Positions 38,707-49,181 of a stretch of DNA of 64,000 nt are shown here, in pieces. The notes beneath the pieces were generated by a model that was not told where the DNA came from, did no database searches, and saw nothing but the letters and a program-made list of their open reading frames with translations. Position numbers and translations under genes: made by a program. Each line of letters begins with the position of its first letter. Position 1 is the stretch's first letter. The DNA comes from Dyella choica. GTDB lineage: Bacteria > Pseudomonadota > Gammaproteobacteria > Xanthomonadales > Rhodanobacteraceae. Location of the stretch: NCBI RefSeq assembly GCF_003977665.1, contig NZ_RYYV01000017.1:1-64000 (forward strand), written 5' to 3'.

Positions 38707-41700
38707 ATGGATTTGCTGCGGTTTCTGCTTCTGATTCCAGTACGGCTGCTGGGCGCTGTCTTGATGGCGCTGGGGTGGCTGCTCGGCCCGCTGGTCGGCC
38801 AGGTGAACTGGTCGGCGCCGGCCTGGATGGACACCGTACGCAGGCGCCCCCTGCATTCGCTGGGCGTTTTTGCCGCGGTTGCGCTGGTCGCTGGCGGCGG
38901 CTGGTTCGGCTGGCACTGGTACAAGAATCGGCCGCGTCCGAAGGAACCGGAGCGCATCACCTGGACGGTTCATGCACCGAACATCACCGACTACAGCCGG
39001 ATGGAGATCCATCCGCTGGACATCGATTTCTCCGCTTCCGCCGCACCCATCGAGCTGGTCGGCAATCCGGTCCCCGCCGGCATCGCCATGCAGCCGGAAG
39101 TGAATGGCCGATGGAGCTGGATTGGCGACAAGACGCTGCGCTTCACGCCGGCTGCGGACTGGCCGGTGGGGCAGCATTACACCGTGCGCTTCGACATCCC
39201 CAAAGTGTTTGCCCATCACGTGCTGATGGCCGACGATCATTTTGAATTCGAGACAAAACCGTTCAAAGTCACGCTGGGGAAAGGCGAGTTCTATCAGGAT
39301 CCGCAGGATCCCGCGGCCAAGAAAACCATCATCCGGGTTGATTTCAATTACCCGGTCGACACCGCCCAATTTGAAAAGCGTATTGCGCTGAGTTTGCAAG
39401 GTCGTGGCGATCTCAAGGCGACGCCGCTGAAATTCAGTGTGACCTACGACGCGACCAAACTCAGTGCCTGGATTCATTCACAACCATTGGATCTGCCGCG
39501 CGATGATGGCGCGGTATTGTTGACGCTCGACAGCGGCGCACGCAGCTCACGCGGCGGCTATCCTTCCGACGACAAGCTCAATACCAGTGTGCGCGTGCCG
39601 GGCCTGTACAGCCTTACCGTGGACGACATCAGTCCCACCCTGGTCGATAACGACAAGTACGAACCCGAGCAGGTGATGGTGATCAACGTCAGCGGTGCCG
39701 TGCGTGATAGCCAGCTGACCAAGCTGGTGCATGCCTGGGTGCTGCCGGACAACAAGCCGCGTGCCGCCAAACAAGACGGCGACGAAGACAGCCAGGACGA
39801 AGACAATCCCGCACAAGGCACCTATCCGTGGAGCGTCGAGCAAGTCGGTGAAGACGTTCTGCGCCAGTCCAAACCTTTGGCGCTGGAAGTGGTGCCGACG
39901 GAAAACGACTATCAAGAACTGCAAAGCTTCAAATTTCATGCGGACCCGGGCCAGCACGTATACGTGCGCGTCGAGACCGGCCTGAAGTCATTCGGCGGCT
40001 ATGTACTGGGCAAGCCGGCCACAGCGGTGGTCACCGTGCCCGACTATCCGAAGTTGTTGCGCTTCATGGGCGACGGTTCGCTGCTTTCGCTCAGCGGCAG
40101 CAAGCGCGTTTCCGTGGTATCGCGCAACTTGGTGGGCATGCGATTGCAAGTCGGTCGCGTGCTGCCGGACCAGTTGCAGCATCTGGTCAGCCTCAATCAA
40201 GGCGACTACAAGCATCCGCAATTGCCCTACAGCTTCACGGAAGACCACATTGTCGATCGCTTTGAGCTAACGCGCGCCTTCCCCACCAACGATCCCCTGC
40301 ACGCGCACTACGAAGGGGTGGATTTGGGGCAATACCTGCAATCGGGCAAACGCGGCGTCTTCCTGCTGCACCTGTCCGACTTCGATCCGGCCCAGGCCAA
40401 GAAGCAGGCCGAGCAGGCCGCCAAGGCCAAGGCGCGCGCGAAGCAGGGCATTGCACCGCCGCCCGCGGGAGCACAACCGGACGCCGACGCCGACGTCAGC
40501 ACCACGCCTTCCAGCGATGCGTCAGTCAATGCTGATTCGAGCGCGACGGAGGAAGGGGGGAATGGCGAAAGCGAAGACTCCTCCAGCCCCACCCAGGATT
40601 ATCGCCTGATCGTCGTCACCGACCTCGGCATGCTGGTGAAGCGTTCGCTGGACGGCAGCCAGGACGTGTTCGTGCAATCGATCCACAGCGGTCAGCCGGT
40701 AGCAGGCGCCACGGTGTCGGTGTTGGCGGTCAACGGTCAAACACTGTTTACGCAAGACACTAGCGCCGAGGGCGTTGTGCACTTCCCGACCTTCAAGGGT
40801 CTGGAGCGTGAAAAAAGTCCCGCCATGTTTGTAGTGAAGAAGGGCGAAGACCTGTCGTTCCTGCCGATTGGCGGCAGCGACCGGCAACTGGACTATTCGC
40901 GCTTCGACATCGGCGGCGAAGCCAGCGCCGTCAATCCCGGCACGCTGTCCGCCTATCTGTTCTCCGATCGGGGCATTTACCGTCCTGGCGACGACATCCA
41001 TATCGGCCTGATCGTCAGGGCCGCCAGTTGGATACGCAATGTCGCGGGCATTCCGCTACAGGCTGAAGTGGTCGATCCGCGCGGTGTCACGGTGAAGCAG
41101 ATGCCGCTGCAAATGGACGATTCGGGCTTCGGCGAACTGGCTTATACGCCGGGGGAGACCGCGCCGACCGGTACCTGGACGGTGAACCTGTACATCGTGC
41201 GCGATGGCAAGGCCGACACGCAGATCGGCAGCACCACCGTGCAAGTGAAGGAATTCCAGCCCGACCGCATGAAGGTCACCGCCAAGCTGTCCAGCCAGGT
41301 CGTGGAGGGCTGGGTGAAGCCCGACGGCCTGAAGGCGCTGGTCGATGCGCAGAACCTGTTCGGTACGCCGGCGGCAGATCGCCGCGTGGAAGCCTCGCTC
41401 ACGCTGCGTCCTGCAGGGTCATCGTTCCGCAGCTGGCCCGACTACCACTTCTACGATCTCCACTATGCCAAGCAAGGTTTTGAGGAAAACCTGCAGGACG
41501 GCCAGACAGACGACAAAGGCCATGCCGAGTTCGACCTGGATCTGAACAAGTACGCCAATGCGACCTATCAGCTGTACTTCGTGGCCAAAGTGCACGAACC
41601 CGAAGGTGGACGCAATGTTGCTGCCGCGACGCAATCGCTGGTTTCGAGCAATGATTGGCTGGTCGGGTATCGAAGCGCCGACAGCCTGAGCTACATCAGT

Positions 41701-44700
41701 CGCAACGCGGTGCGCAAAGTGCATCTGGTGGCGATCGACCCGCAAGCGAAGTCGATCAAACTGGATGGCCTCAAGGCCGAGTTGATCGAACGGCGCTATG
41801 TGTCCGTGCTGACCAAGCAAGGCTCGGGCGTCTACCGATACCAATCCAAGCTCAAGGAAATATCGGTCCACGCGCAGGCGCTGAATATTCCGGCCGGTGG
41901 TGTCGATGTCGCGCTGGATACCGACAAGCCTGGCGACTACGACTTGGTCATCCGGCGCAGCGGCGATGGCGTGGAAGTGAACCGGGTGAGCTATTCCGTG
42001 TCCGGCGATGCCAACCTGTCGCGCTCGCTGGATCGCAACGCCGAGCTCCAGCTCACCCTGGACAAGGCCGACTACAAACCCGGCGATACCGTCGACATTT
42101 CCATTCGTGCGCCTTATGTGGGCAGTGGCCTGATCACCATCGAGCGCGACAAGGTGTACGCGCATGCGTGGTTCCATGCCGATACCACCAGTTCAGTGCA
42201 ACGGATCACGTTGCCGAAGGATTTCGAAGGCAACGGCTACATCAACGTGCAGTTCATCCGCGACCCCTCGTCGGACGAAATCTTCATGAGTCCGCTGAGC
42301 TATGGGGTGGTGCCGTTCTCGGTGGACCTGGACGCGCGCCGAGATGCGCTCAAGGTCGATTCGCCCGACCTGGTGAAGCCGGGTGAAACGGTCACCTTCA
42401 AGCTGCATGCGGAGCATCCGGCCAAGGCCGTGGTGTTCGCGGTGGACGAAGGCATTCTGCAGGTCGCGCGCTATAAGCTCGGCGATCCGCTGAAGTACTT
42501 CTTCCGCAAGAGGATGCTCGAAGTACAGACTTCGCAGATCCTCGATCTGATCCTGCCGGACTTTGAAAAGCTGATGGCCCTGTCCGCCGCGCCGGGCGGC
42601 GATGCCGATGCGGCGATCGGCCGCCAGCTCAACCCGTTCAAGCGCAAGCGCGACAAGCCGGTGGTGTTCTGGTCGGGTATCGTCGATGTGGATGGCGACA
42701 AGGACTTCACCTATACCGTGCCCGATTACTTCAACGGCAAGCTGCGCGTGATGGCGGTGGCGGTATCGCCGGATCGCATTGGCACTTATGAAGGCGCAAC
42801 GACGGTGCGTGGCGACTTCGTGCTCTCGCCGAATGTGCCGACCACGCTTGCGCCGGGCGATGAAGTAGAGGTGAGCGTGGGTGTTGCCAACAACCTTACC
42901 GGCCTCGGCGGCAAGCAGGTACCGGTGGCGGTGAGACTTCAGACCGGCGCGCAATTGCAGGTGGTGGGCGTGGCGACGCAGAACATCAGCCTGGCGGAAA
43001 TGCGCGAGGGTGTGGTGAAGTTCCGCGTCAAGGCCACCGACAAGCTTGGCTCCGGACATCTGGCGTTCACCGCGGCCTATGCCGGGAAATCCGCACATCA
43101 AGGCGTTGACGTATCGATACGCCCGGCTGCGGCCTATCGTACCCAGGTTGATGTTGGCCAGGTATTCAGCCAAAGCCAGGCGGATTTGACGCCCGTGCGG
43201 CAGATGTTCGACGCCTATGCTGCACGCGACGCAGCCATCTCGCCGCTGCCGATAGTGCTGGCGCAAGGTGTTACCAGCTATCTGGTCAACTACCAGCATT
43301 ATTGCAGCGAGCAGGTGGTGAGCATGGCGATGCCGCGCCTGATTGTGAGCAAATGGCCGCAAGTGCCGGTGTTCGCGCGTGCCCTGCAGCCGGCCTTCGG
43401 CGGCGAAGAGGCGAAGGAGATCAGCAATCAGCAAGCGTTGGCCAAGCTGGTGGATGTGCTGCATGCGCGCCAGAACAGCGAAGGCGGCTTTGGCCTGTGG
43501 TCGGCGACACCCGACTCCGAACCTTTCGTTTCGGCTTATGCGATGAACTTGCTGCTCGAAGCACGCGATCGCGGTGCTTCGGTGCCGCAAGACATGATCG
43601 ACGCCGGCAACAAGTACCTGCAGCAGCTTGCCGCCAACGATGGCATGGATTCTATGGACAAGTTGCGCCAACGTGCCTATGCAGCCTACCTGCTGACTCG
43701 CCAAGGCAACGTCACCACCAATGCGTTGGCAGCCATCCAGAAGCGTTTGCAAGAGGCCTATCCCAAGGAATGGAAGAGTGACCTGGCCGCGGCATGGCTG
43801 GCCGCGTCGTACAAGTTGCTCAAGCAGGAGGACGAGGCCAATCGCCTAATGGCCGGACCGGAGCAGGTATTGAAGCGTCCCAAGGACGATGTCACCTATG
43901 ACTACACTTACTACTACGACCCACTGGTACGCGATGCGAGCGTGCTGTACCTGCTCGCCAAGCATTTTCCCGAGCGTGCGAAAGCCTTGCCGGCGCGCGT
44001 GTTCGAGAACATAGCCTGGCCATTGGCGCACGACCGCTACAACACGCTTTCTTCGGCCATGACAGTGCTGGCCTTGGACAGCTATGCCAGCCAGACGGGC
44101 AAGGAGCTGGACAAGCTGGGCATCCAGGAGGTGCATGCCGACGGTAGCGTGAAATCCATCGCCAGCCTCCAGGGCGATTTGCTGCAGGCGGGGAGCTGGG
44201 ATGCGGCTGCCACCAAGCTGCGCTTCCTCAATCAAAGCAGCCTGCCGGCTTGGCGTGTTGCCAGCCAAAGCGGCTACGATCGCGTACAGCCGGACAAAGC
44301 GATCGCCAACGGTATCGAGATCCTGCGCGACTACACCGATAAGCAAGGCAAGCGTCTGGACACGGCAACCTTGGGCGAAGAGATCGACGTGCACGTGAAG
44401 ATACGTGCGATCGGTCATGACGCCGTCGGCGACGTCGCCATCGTGGACTTGCTGCCCGGCGGCTTCGAGCCGGTCATCGAACCCCCTCCGGCCGTGGACG
44501 GGGCTACCGGAAGCGACGGCAACGCGGACAGCAATACCAGCGCGCCGCAGGCGTGGCGCTCGCCGATCGGATTGGACTCCTCGACCTGGCGGCCCGAGTA
44601 TGCGGATATTCGCGAGGATCGCGTGGTGATTTATGGCCAAGCGACGCCGGACGTTCGCGAGTTCGTGTACCGCATCCGTGCGACGAACGCGGGTACCTTC

Positions 44701-44796
44701 GCAGTGCCGCCTGCCTATGCCGAGTCAATGTATGAGCGTACGTTACAGGCGCGTTCGGCCGGTGGGGCGTCGTTGAAAGTGGTGGACAAGCCTTGA
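38707..44796 (+). CDS. Bacterial alpha-2-macroglobulin with thioester (YfhM-like)
   Basis: A 2029-residue protease-trapping protein of the cell envelope. Residues 1-85 hold two hydrophobic segments (MDLLRFLLLIPVRLLGAVLM and LGVFAAVALVAGGGWFGWHW) that anchor it in the inner membrane instead of the usual lipoprotein signal. Immunoglobulin-like MG domains follow, with the family segment LSAYLFSDRGIYRPGDDIHI at about 750. The thioester motif CSEQ is present at Cys1533-Gln1536. A low-complexity Ala/Asp/Ser-rich insert lies at about 560-635. It pairs with pbpC downstream, as in many proteobacteria, to protect and repair a damaged envelope. Confidence 0.95.
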   Translation: MDLLRFLLLIPVRLLGAVLMALGWLLGPLVGQVNWSAPAWMDTVRRRPLHSLGVFAAVALVAGGGWFGWHWYKNRPRPKEPERITWTVHAPNITDYSRMEIHPLDIDFSASAAPIELVGNPVPAGIAMQPEVNGRWSWIGDKTLRFTPAADWPVGQHYTVRFDIPKVFAHHVLMADDHFEFETKPFKVTLGKGEFYQDPQDPAAKKTIIRVDFNYPVDTAQFEKRIALSLQGRGDLKATPLKFSVTYDATKLSAWIHSQPLDLPRDDGAVLLTLDSGARSSRGGYPSDDKLNTSVRVPGLYSLTVDDISPTLVDNDKYEPEQVMVINVSGAVRDSQLTKLVHAWVLPDNKPRAAKQDGDEDSQDEDNPAQGTYPWSVEQVGEDVLRQSKPLALEVVPTENDYQELQSFKFHADPGQHVYVRVETGLKSFGGYVLGKPATAVVTVPDYPKLLRFMGDGSLLSLSGSKRVSVVSRNLVGMRLQVGRVLPDQLQHLVSLNQGDYKHPQLPYSFTEDHIVDRFELTRAFPTNDPLHAHYEGVDLGQYLQSGKRGVFLLHLSDFDPAQAKKQAEQAAKAKARAKQGIAPPPAGAQPDADADVSTTPSSDASVNADSSATEEGGNGESEDSSSPTQDYRLIVVTDLGMLVKRSLDGSQDVFVQSIHSGQPVAGATVSVLAVNGQTLFTQDTSAEGVVHFPTFKGLEREKSPAMFVVKKGEDLSFLPIGGSDRQLDYSRFDIGGEASAVNPGTLSAYLFSDRGIYRPGDDIHIGLIVRAASWIRNVAGIPLQAEVVDPRGVTVKQMPLQMDDSGFGELAYTPGETAPTGTWTVNLYIVRDGKADTQIGSTTVQVKEFQPDRMKVTAKLSSQVVEGWVKPDGLKALVDAQNLFGTPAADRRVEASLTLRPAGSSFRSWPDYHFYDLHYAKQGFEENLQDGQTDDKGHAEFDLDLNKYANATYQLYFVAKVHEPEGGRNVAAATQSLVSSNDWLVGYRSADSLSYISRNAVRKVHLVAIDPQAKSIKLDGLKAELIERRYVSVLTKQGSGVYRYQSKLKEISVHAQALNIPAGGVDVALDTDKPGDYDLVIRRSGDGVEVNRVSYSVSGDANLSRSLDRNAELQLTLDKADYKPGDTVDISIRAPYVGSGLITIERDKVYAHAWFHADTTSSVQRITLPKDFEGNGYINVQFIRDPSSDEIFMSPLSYGVVPFSVDLDARRDALKVDSPDLVKPGETVTFKLHAEHPAKAVVFAVDEGILQVARYKLGDPLKYFFRKRMLEVQTSQILDLILPDFEKLMALSAAPGGDADAAIGRQLNPFKRKRDKPVVFWSGIVDVDGDKDFTYTVPDYFNGKLRVMAVAVSPDRIGTYEGATTVRGDFVLSPNVPTTLAPGDEVEVSVGVANNLTGLGGKQVPVAVRLQTGAQLQVVGVATQNISLAEMREGVVKFRVKATDKLGSGHLAFTAAYAGKSAHQGVDVSIRPAAAYRTQVDVGQVFSQSQADLTPVRQMFDAYAARDAAISPLPIVLAQGVTSYLVNYQHYCSEQVVSMAMPRLIVSKWPQVPVFARALQPAFGGEEAKEISNQQALAKLVDVLHARQNSEGGFGLWSATPDSEPFVSAYAMNLLLEARDRGASVPQDMIDAGNKYLQQLAANDGMDSMDKLRQRAYAAYLLTRQGNVTTNALAAIQKRLQEAYPKEWKSDLAAAWLAASYKLLKQEDEANRLMAGPEQVLKRPKDDVTYDYTYYYDPLVRDASVLYLLAKHFPERAKALPARVFENIAWPLAHDRYNTLSSAMTVLALDSYASQTGKELDKLGIQEVHADGSVKSIASLQGDLLQAGSWDAAATKLRFLNQSSLPAWRVASQSGYDRVQPDKAIANGIEILRDYTDKQGKRLDTATLGEEIDVHVKIRAIGHDAVGDVAIVDLLPGGFEPVIEPPPAVDGATGSDGNADSNTSAPQAWRSPIGLDSSTWRPEYADIREDRVVIYGQATPDVREFVYRIRATNAGTFAVPPAYAESMYERTLQARSAGGASLKVVDKP

Positions 44797-44810
44797 GCGT
44801 GCCGAATGAC

Positions 44811-44881
44811 AGAAGGGGGGTGTAAGCCCCAACATCGCGATGTGCGTGCATGGCAAGGCTGGGGTTTACACCCCAGCCTAC
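44811..44881. repeat. GTAGG REP doublet (family A, decayed left arm)
   Basis: The right hairpin GGCTGGGGTTTACACCCCAGCC plus TAC is intact; the left arm is reduced to GGGGGGTGTAAGCCCCAAC. It lies between the alpha-2-macroglobulin and pbpC genes and may separate their expression. Confidence 0.75.
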
Positions 44882-44915
44882 GCATCTGAGGCAGGTGTTG
44901 GCTGTTTTGGTACCC

Positions 44916-47312
44916 ATGCAGACGTCCGCATTCATGAAACTGTTGCGCAGCGCCGGCCGCTGGATTGCGCGCTGGCAAAACTGGCTCGTCGCAGCGGCAT
45001 TGCTGCTGGCCGCGCTGGTTGGTTGTCGCTGGTGGCCGCACCCATCGTTGCGCAGCTGGCTGCCATCTTCCACGGCGGTCTACGACAGCAAGGGACACCT
45101 GTTGCGCCTGACACTCTCCAGTGATCAGCAATATCGCCTGTGGGTGCCCTTGAAGGATATTTCCCCGCAACTGGTCGACGGGGTATTGCTGCACGAGGAC
45201 CGCTGGTATGCGTGGCATCCGGGAATCAACCCCTATGGTTTGCTGCGTGGCGCCTGGGTTACCTACGTGCGGCATCGCGCCCCGCAAGGAGGCTCGACTG
45301 TCACGATGCAGTTGGCGCGCCTGCTATGGGGGCTCAATACACGGACACCGCTGGGCAAGCTGCGCCAGATCGGGCGCGCCGCGCAGCTCGAATTGTTCTA
45401 TTCCAAGCACGACATCCTCGAGGCGTACCTCAACTTCACGCCCTATGGCGCCAATGTCCAGGGTGTCGCCACCGCCAGCCTGGTGTATTTCGGCAAGCCG
45501 GCCAGCCAGCTCACCCTGCCCGAAGCCTTGACGCTGGCGGTGATCCCGCAAAATCCGTCGCGACACCTGTTGAGCGGAGACGGTGCGGACAATGCGCTGA
45601 TCAGCAACGGATTGGCCGATGCACGCAACCGCCTGTACCGGGCTTGGTTGCCTCGGCACCCTCAGGATGCCGGACTGAAGCCGCTGTTCGCGTTGCCGTT
45701 GGCGCTTCGTGCGCGCAGCCGTCTGCCGTTCGAAGCGCCGCAGGCCGTGGAGCAGGTGCTCGCTACGCAGTTGCTGAGTGACAGCACTCGCAGTGCCGTC
45801 GTAACCACTACGCTGGATCTGGATCTGCAACATATCCTGGAGCGTCAGATCGCCTTATACGTAAAGCGCAAGGCGCCGAGCGGCATTGCCAACGGGGCGG
45901 CCCTGTTGGTCGATACCCGCGACATGAGCATCAAGGCGATGGTGGGCTCGGCCGACTATCGCAATCCCGCCATCCAGGGGCAGGTGAACGGCACGCTGGG
46001 AAAACGCTCACCGGGCTCGACGCTGAAACCTTTCATCTATGCACTGGGTTTCGACCAGGGCGTGCTGCATCCGCAAACCGTTCTGCGTGACGTGCCGACA
46101 GCCTTCGGACCGTATACGCCGGAAAACTTCGACGGCAATTTTCTCGGGCCGATCACTGCGACGCAGGCGTTGATCCGCAGTCGCAACATTCCAGCGGTGT
46201 GGGTGGCCTCCCAGCTGCACGAGCCCAGTCTCTACGACTTCCTGCAGCAGGCGGGCATTGGCCGCCTGGCCAGCGAGCAGCACTACGGCCTGTCGCTGGT
46301 GCTGGGCGGCGGCGAGGTGAGCATGCAGGAGCTGGCCGGTCTCTACGCCATGCTCGCCAATCGAGGCGTGCTGCGTCCGCTGCGCCTCAGCGCCGATGAT
46401 CCTCAGCCGGAAGGAACGCGGCTCTTGAGTGGTGAAGCCAGCTACATGGTGATGGACATCCTGCGCCAGAACCCCCGGCCGGACGACGTGGTCGGCGCGC
46501 AGGAACTGCGCCTGCCGGTGTACTGGAAAACCGGCACTTCATGGGCGTTTCGCGATGCGTGGACAGCGGGCAGCTTCGGGCCCTACGTATTGGTCGTGTG
46601 GATCGGCAATTTCGACGGCAGCGGCAATCCTGCGTTCGTCGGTGTGGAAGCCGCTGCGCCGTTGTTCTTCCAGATCATCGACGCGCTGCGCGCCGAACAC
46701 GTGCCGCTGGACGAACCGATTCGCGCCATGCCGGCCGGTTTGCGGCGCGTGCAGGTCTGCCTGGCCAGCGGCAATCTGCCCACCCAATGGTGTCCGCAGC
46801 AGGGGCCGGCCTGGTTCATTCCCGGCAAATCGCCGATTCGCGTCGACAATATCTATCGCCCGGTGGTGATGGATGAAGCCACCGGCTTGCCCGCCTGCCC
46901 TCCGTACGACGGTAAGCGCACGCACGTGGAGGTCTACGAATTCTGGCCATCGGATCTGCAACGTGTGTTCCAGCAGGCCGGTATGCCACGCCGCAGCCCA
47001 CCGGTAAATTCCCATTGCAACGGCACTGAGCGCGTCAACGGGCTGCCGCCTAGCATCACTTCCCCCCTGCGCGGCAGCACCTATACCTTGCGCCTGAAGC
47101 AGCTGGCTGAGGAAAGCATACCCTTTACCGCGACCAACGACGCGGCTGTGCGCAACTTATATTGGTTCGTCGACGATGCCTACGTCGGCCGCAGCGCCCC
47201 CGGCGAGCCGTTGTATTGGCAGCCGCATGGGGCAGGGCGCTATACGGTGCGCGTGGTGGATGACCACGGGCTGGCCGACCAGCGCAACCTGGACGTGACC
47301 CTGGTTCAATAA
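44916..47312 (+). CDS. pbpC: Penicillin-binding protein 1C
   Basis: A bifunctional murein synthase of 798 residues anchored by one N-terminal helix (WLVAAALLLAALVG). The GT51 glycosyltransferase domain shows LLHEDRWYAWHPGINP and GGSTVTMQLARLL. The transpeptidase domain has the active-site SPGSTLKP (SxxK), SRN in LIRSRNIPAVW, and KTG in YWKTGTSWAF. A C-terminal PbpC-specific domain follows. The start is uncertain: ATG at 44916 or 44934, neither with a strong ribosome-binding site. It is genetically linked to alpha-2-macroglobulin, a conserved pairing. Confidence 0.94.
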   Translation: MQTSAFMKLLRSAGRWIARWQNWLVAAALLLAALVGCRWWPHPSLRSWLPSSTAVYDSKGHLLRLTLSSDQQYRLWVPLKDISPQLVDGVLLHEDRWYAWHPGINPYGLLRGAWVTYVRHRAPQGGSTVTMQLARLLWGLNTRTPLGKLRQIGRAAQLELFYSKHDILEAYLNFTPYGANVQGVATASLVYFGKPASQLTLPEALTLAVIPQNPSRHLLSGDGADNALISNGLADARNRLYRAWLPRHPQDAGLKPLFALPLALRARSRLPFEAPQAVEQVLATQLLSDSTRSAVVTTTLDLDLQHILERQIALYVKRKAPSGIANGAALLVDTRDMSIKAMVGSADYRNPAIQGQVNGTLGKRSPGSTLKPFIYALGFDQGVLHPQTVLRDVPTAFGPYTPENFDGNFLGPITATQALIRSRNIPAVWVASQLHEPSLYDFLQQAGIGRLASEQHYGLSLVLGGGEVSMQELAGLYAMLANRGVLRPLRLSADDPQPEGTRLLSGEASYMVMDILRQNPRPDDVVGAQELRLPVYWKTGTSWAFRDAWTAGSFGPYVLVVWIGNFDGSGNPAFVGVEAAAPLFFQIIDALRAEHVPLDEPIRAMPAGLRRVQVCLASGNLPTQWCPQQGPAWFIPGKSPIRVDNIYRPVVMDEATGLPACPPYDGKRTHVEVYEFWPSDLQRVFQQAGMPRRSPPVNSHCNGTERVNGLPPSITSPLRGSTYTLRLKQLAEESIPFTATNDAAVRNLYWFVDDAYVGRSAPGEPLYWQPHGAGRYTVRVVDDHGLADQRNLDVTLVQ

Positions 47313-47314
47313 TC

Positions 47315-47388
47315 GTAGGTTGCGATGCAAGCCCCAACCTCAGCATCCGGCCAAGCATCGCAATGTTGGGGTTTGCCCCCCAACCTAC
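47315..47388. repeat. GTAGG REP doublet (family A)
   Basis: GTAGGTTGCGATGCAAGCCC on the left and ATGTTGGGGTTTGCCCCCCA plus ACCTAC on the right. It begins two bases after the pbpC stop codon and ends 36 bp before the next start. Confidence 0.82.
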
Positions 47389-47424
47389 GCTATCCTCGCC
47401 CCCTTAACCGCCCGGTTCATCTCC

Positions 47425-48714
47425 ATGAAGCAAGCCTCGGTGCCGTCCTATTACCGCGCCACGGCCACGCCGTACGAGCCGCATGCACCTCTGCAGGACC
47501 GCGTCGAGACGCGCGTTGCGATCATCGGTGGCGGGTTTGCCGGGCTGAATACCGCCATGGGACTCGCCGAGCGTGGCGTGCGCGATGTCATCGTGCTGGA
47601 GCGGGAGCAGGTCGGCTTCGGCGCTTCGGGCCGTAATGGCGGCTTCGTCTTCGGGGGTTATTCGCTGGGCGAGGAAGCGTTGCGCCATCAGTTGGGCGAC
47701 GAGCGTGCCAAGCGCATCTTCGATCTCACCACCGCAGCGGTGCAGTGCATACGCGAACGTGTGACACGCTACGCCATCGCTTGCGACATGGTCGACCAGG
47801 GCGTGATCTGGGCCAATTGGTTCCGTGATCCGAACGTACTGCGCAAACGGCAGCGATTGCTGGCCGAGCAGTACGGCGTGCAATGGGATTGGCTGCCGCA
47901 GGAAGAACTGCGCGAACTGGTGCGCAGCGAGCGTTATTACGACGGACTGTACGAACGCAATGCCTTGCATTTGCATCCGTTGAACTACGCCATCGGACTC
48001 GCGGCGGCAGCCGTGCAGAAGGGGGTACGCATTTACGAGAACAGCGACGTATGGCGCCTTCACCGCGAACGCAGTCATTGGCGCATCAGTACGCCACAAG
48101 GCGAAGTGCAGGCCGAGCATGTGGTCTTGGCATGTGGGGGCTATCTCGCTGGTTTGCGCCGGCAAATCGATCGCGCCGTATTGCCGATCGCCACCTATGT
48201 CATGGTGACGGAGCCGCTGGGCGATCGCTTGGATGAATGCCTTCAGACGCGTGCCGCCGTCTACGATACGCGCTTCGCCTTCGACTATTACCGGCCCTTG
48301 CCCGATACGCGGCTGCTGTGGGGTGGCAGGATCTCGATACGCAACCGTTCCGCAGCGGCTGTGCAGCGCGTCCTGACCCACGACCTGCTGCGCGTTTTCC
48401 CGGGCTTGAAGGGCCTGCGCGCCGACTACGCCTGGTCCGGTTTGATGAGCTATGCGCGCCACCAGATGCCGCAGATCGGCACCGCCGGCGATGGTCTATG
48501 GTGGGCGCAGGCATTTGGCGGTCACGGCTTGGCGCCCACTTGCGCAGCCGGTGAACTGCTGGCCGCGGCCATTGCCGAGGCCGATGAAGGCTGGCGGCAG
48601 TTTGCCGATTACGGCCTTGCGCATGCCTACAAACCCTTTGGCCTGCTGGCGGCTCAGGCCAGCTACTGGTGGCAGGAATTCAACGACTGGTTCAAGACGA
48701 GCCTCGAAGGATGA
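47425..48714 (+). CDS. FAD-dependent amine oxidoreductase, PuuB-like
   Basis: A 429-residue DAO-family flavoprotein. The FAD loop [19 protein letters not shown] lies near residue 32, the substrate-side [16 protein letters not shown] follows, and the C-terminal [16 protein letters not shown] contacts the isoalloxazine. These are features of gamma-glutamylputrescine oxidase (PuuB) and related glycine or sarcosine oxidases. No other puu genes are nearby, so the substrate is not settled. Its TGA stop overlaps the csaA start (ATGA). Confidence 0.9.
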   Translation: MKQASVPSYYRATATPYEPHAPLQDRVETRVAIIGGGFAGLNTAMGLAERGVRDVIVLEREQVGFGASGRNGGFVFGGYSLGEEALRHQLGDERAKRIFDLTTAAVQCIRERVTRYAIACDMVDQGVIWANWFRDPNVLRKRQRLLAEQYGVQWDWLPQEELRELVRSERYYDGLYERNALHLHPLNYAIGLAAAAVQKGVRIYENSDVWRLHRERSHWRISTPQGEVQAEHVVLACGGYLAGLRRQIDRAVLPIATYVMVTEPLGDRLDECLQTRAAVYDTRFAFDYYRPLPDTRLLWGGRISIRNRSAAAVQRVLTHDLLRVFPGLKGLRADYAWSGLMSYARHQMPQIGTAGDGLWWAQAFGGHGLAPTCAAGELLAAAIAEADEGWRQFADYGLAHAYKPFGLLAAQASYWWQEFNDWFKTSLEG

Positions 48715-49064
48715 GCGTGCAGACAGTGGCGACGGAAGCAATCAGCTGGGCGGATTTCGAGAAGGTACTGATGGTGGCGGGCACCATCACGCGCGTGGAA
48801 GCCTTTCCCGAGGCGCACAAGCCGGCCTGGAAGGTATGGGCGGATTTCGGTCCCTACGGCGAGCGCAAGACCAGCGCGCAGATCGCTACGCTGTATACGC
48901 CCGAAACACTGCTCGGCCGGCAGATCGTCGGGGTGATCAATTTTCCGGAAAAGCAGATCGGGCCATTCCGCTCGCAATTCCTGCTGACCGGCTTCCCCAC
49001 CGAGCAGGGCGTGGTGATCACCAGCATCGAGCGCCCGGTGCCGAATGGGACGAGGCTCGCCTGA
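48711..49064 (+). CDS. csaA: CsaA-like tRNA-binding-domain protein
   Basis: A 117-residue single-domain OB-fold protein of the CsaA/EMAP-II tRNA-binding family. Key stretches are [40 protein letters not shown], and [19 protein letters not shown]. CsaA dimers bind the tRNA elbow and have been proposed as export chaperones. It is coupled by ATGA overlap to the flavoprotein gene. Confidence 0.93.
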   Translation: MSVQTVATEAISWADFEKVLMVAGTITRVEAFPEAHKPAWKVWADFGPYGERKTSAQIATLYTPETLLGRQIVGVINFPEKQIGPFRSQFLLTGFPTEQGVVITSIERPVPNGTRLA

Positions 49065-49109
49065 ACTGAGCAGCAAGCCGACGCTCCGATTCTACGTCGG
49101 AGCGATTGC

Positions 49110-49181
49110 GTAGGTTGGGGTGAAAAAACCAACATCGCGCGGCACGCGGATGGCAATGATTGGGTTTGCACCCGAACCTAC
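49110..49181. repeat. GTAGG REP doublet (family A)
   Basis: GTAGGTTGGGGTGAAAAAAC opens the left hairpin; TTGGGTTTGCACCCGAACCTAC closes the right. The right boundary supplies the TAG stop codon of the leftward metallohydrolase at 49178. Confidence 0.85.

Noticed and set aside
42193-43752. 519-codon frame antisense to alpha-2-macroglobulin
   Set aside because: Shadow frame; the sense strand has an intact thioester motif and family-wide similarity.
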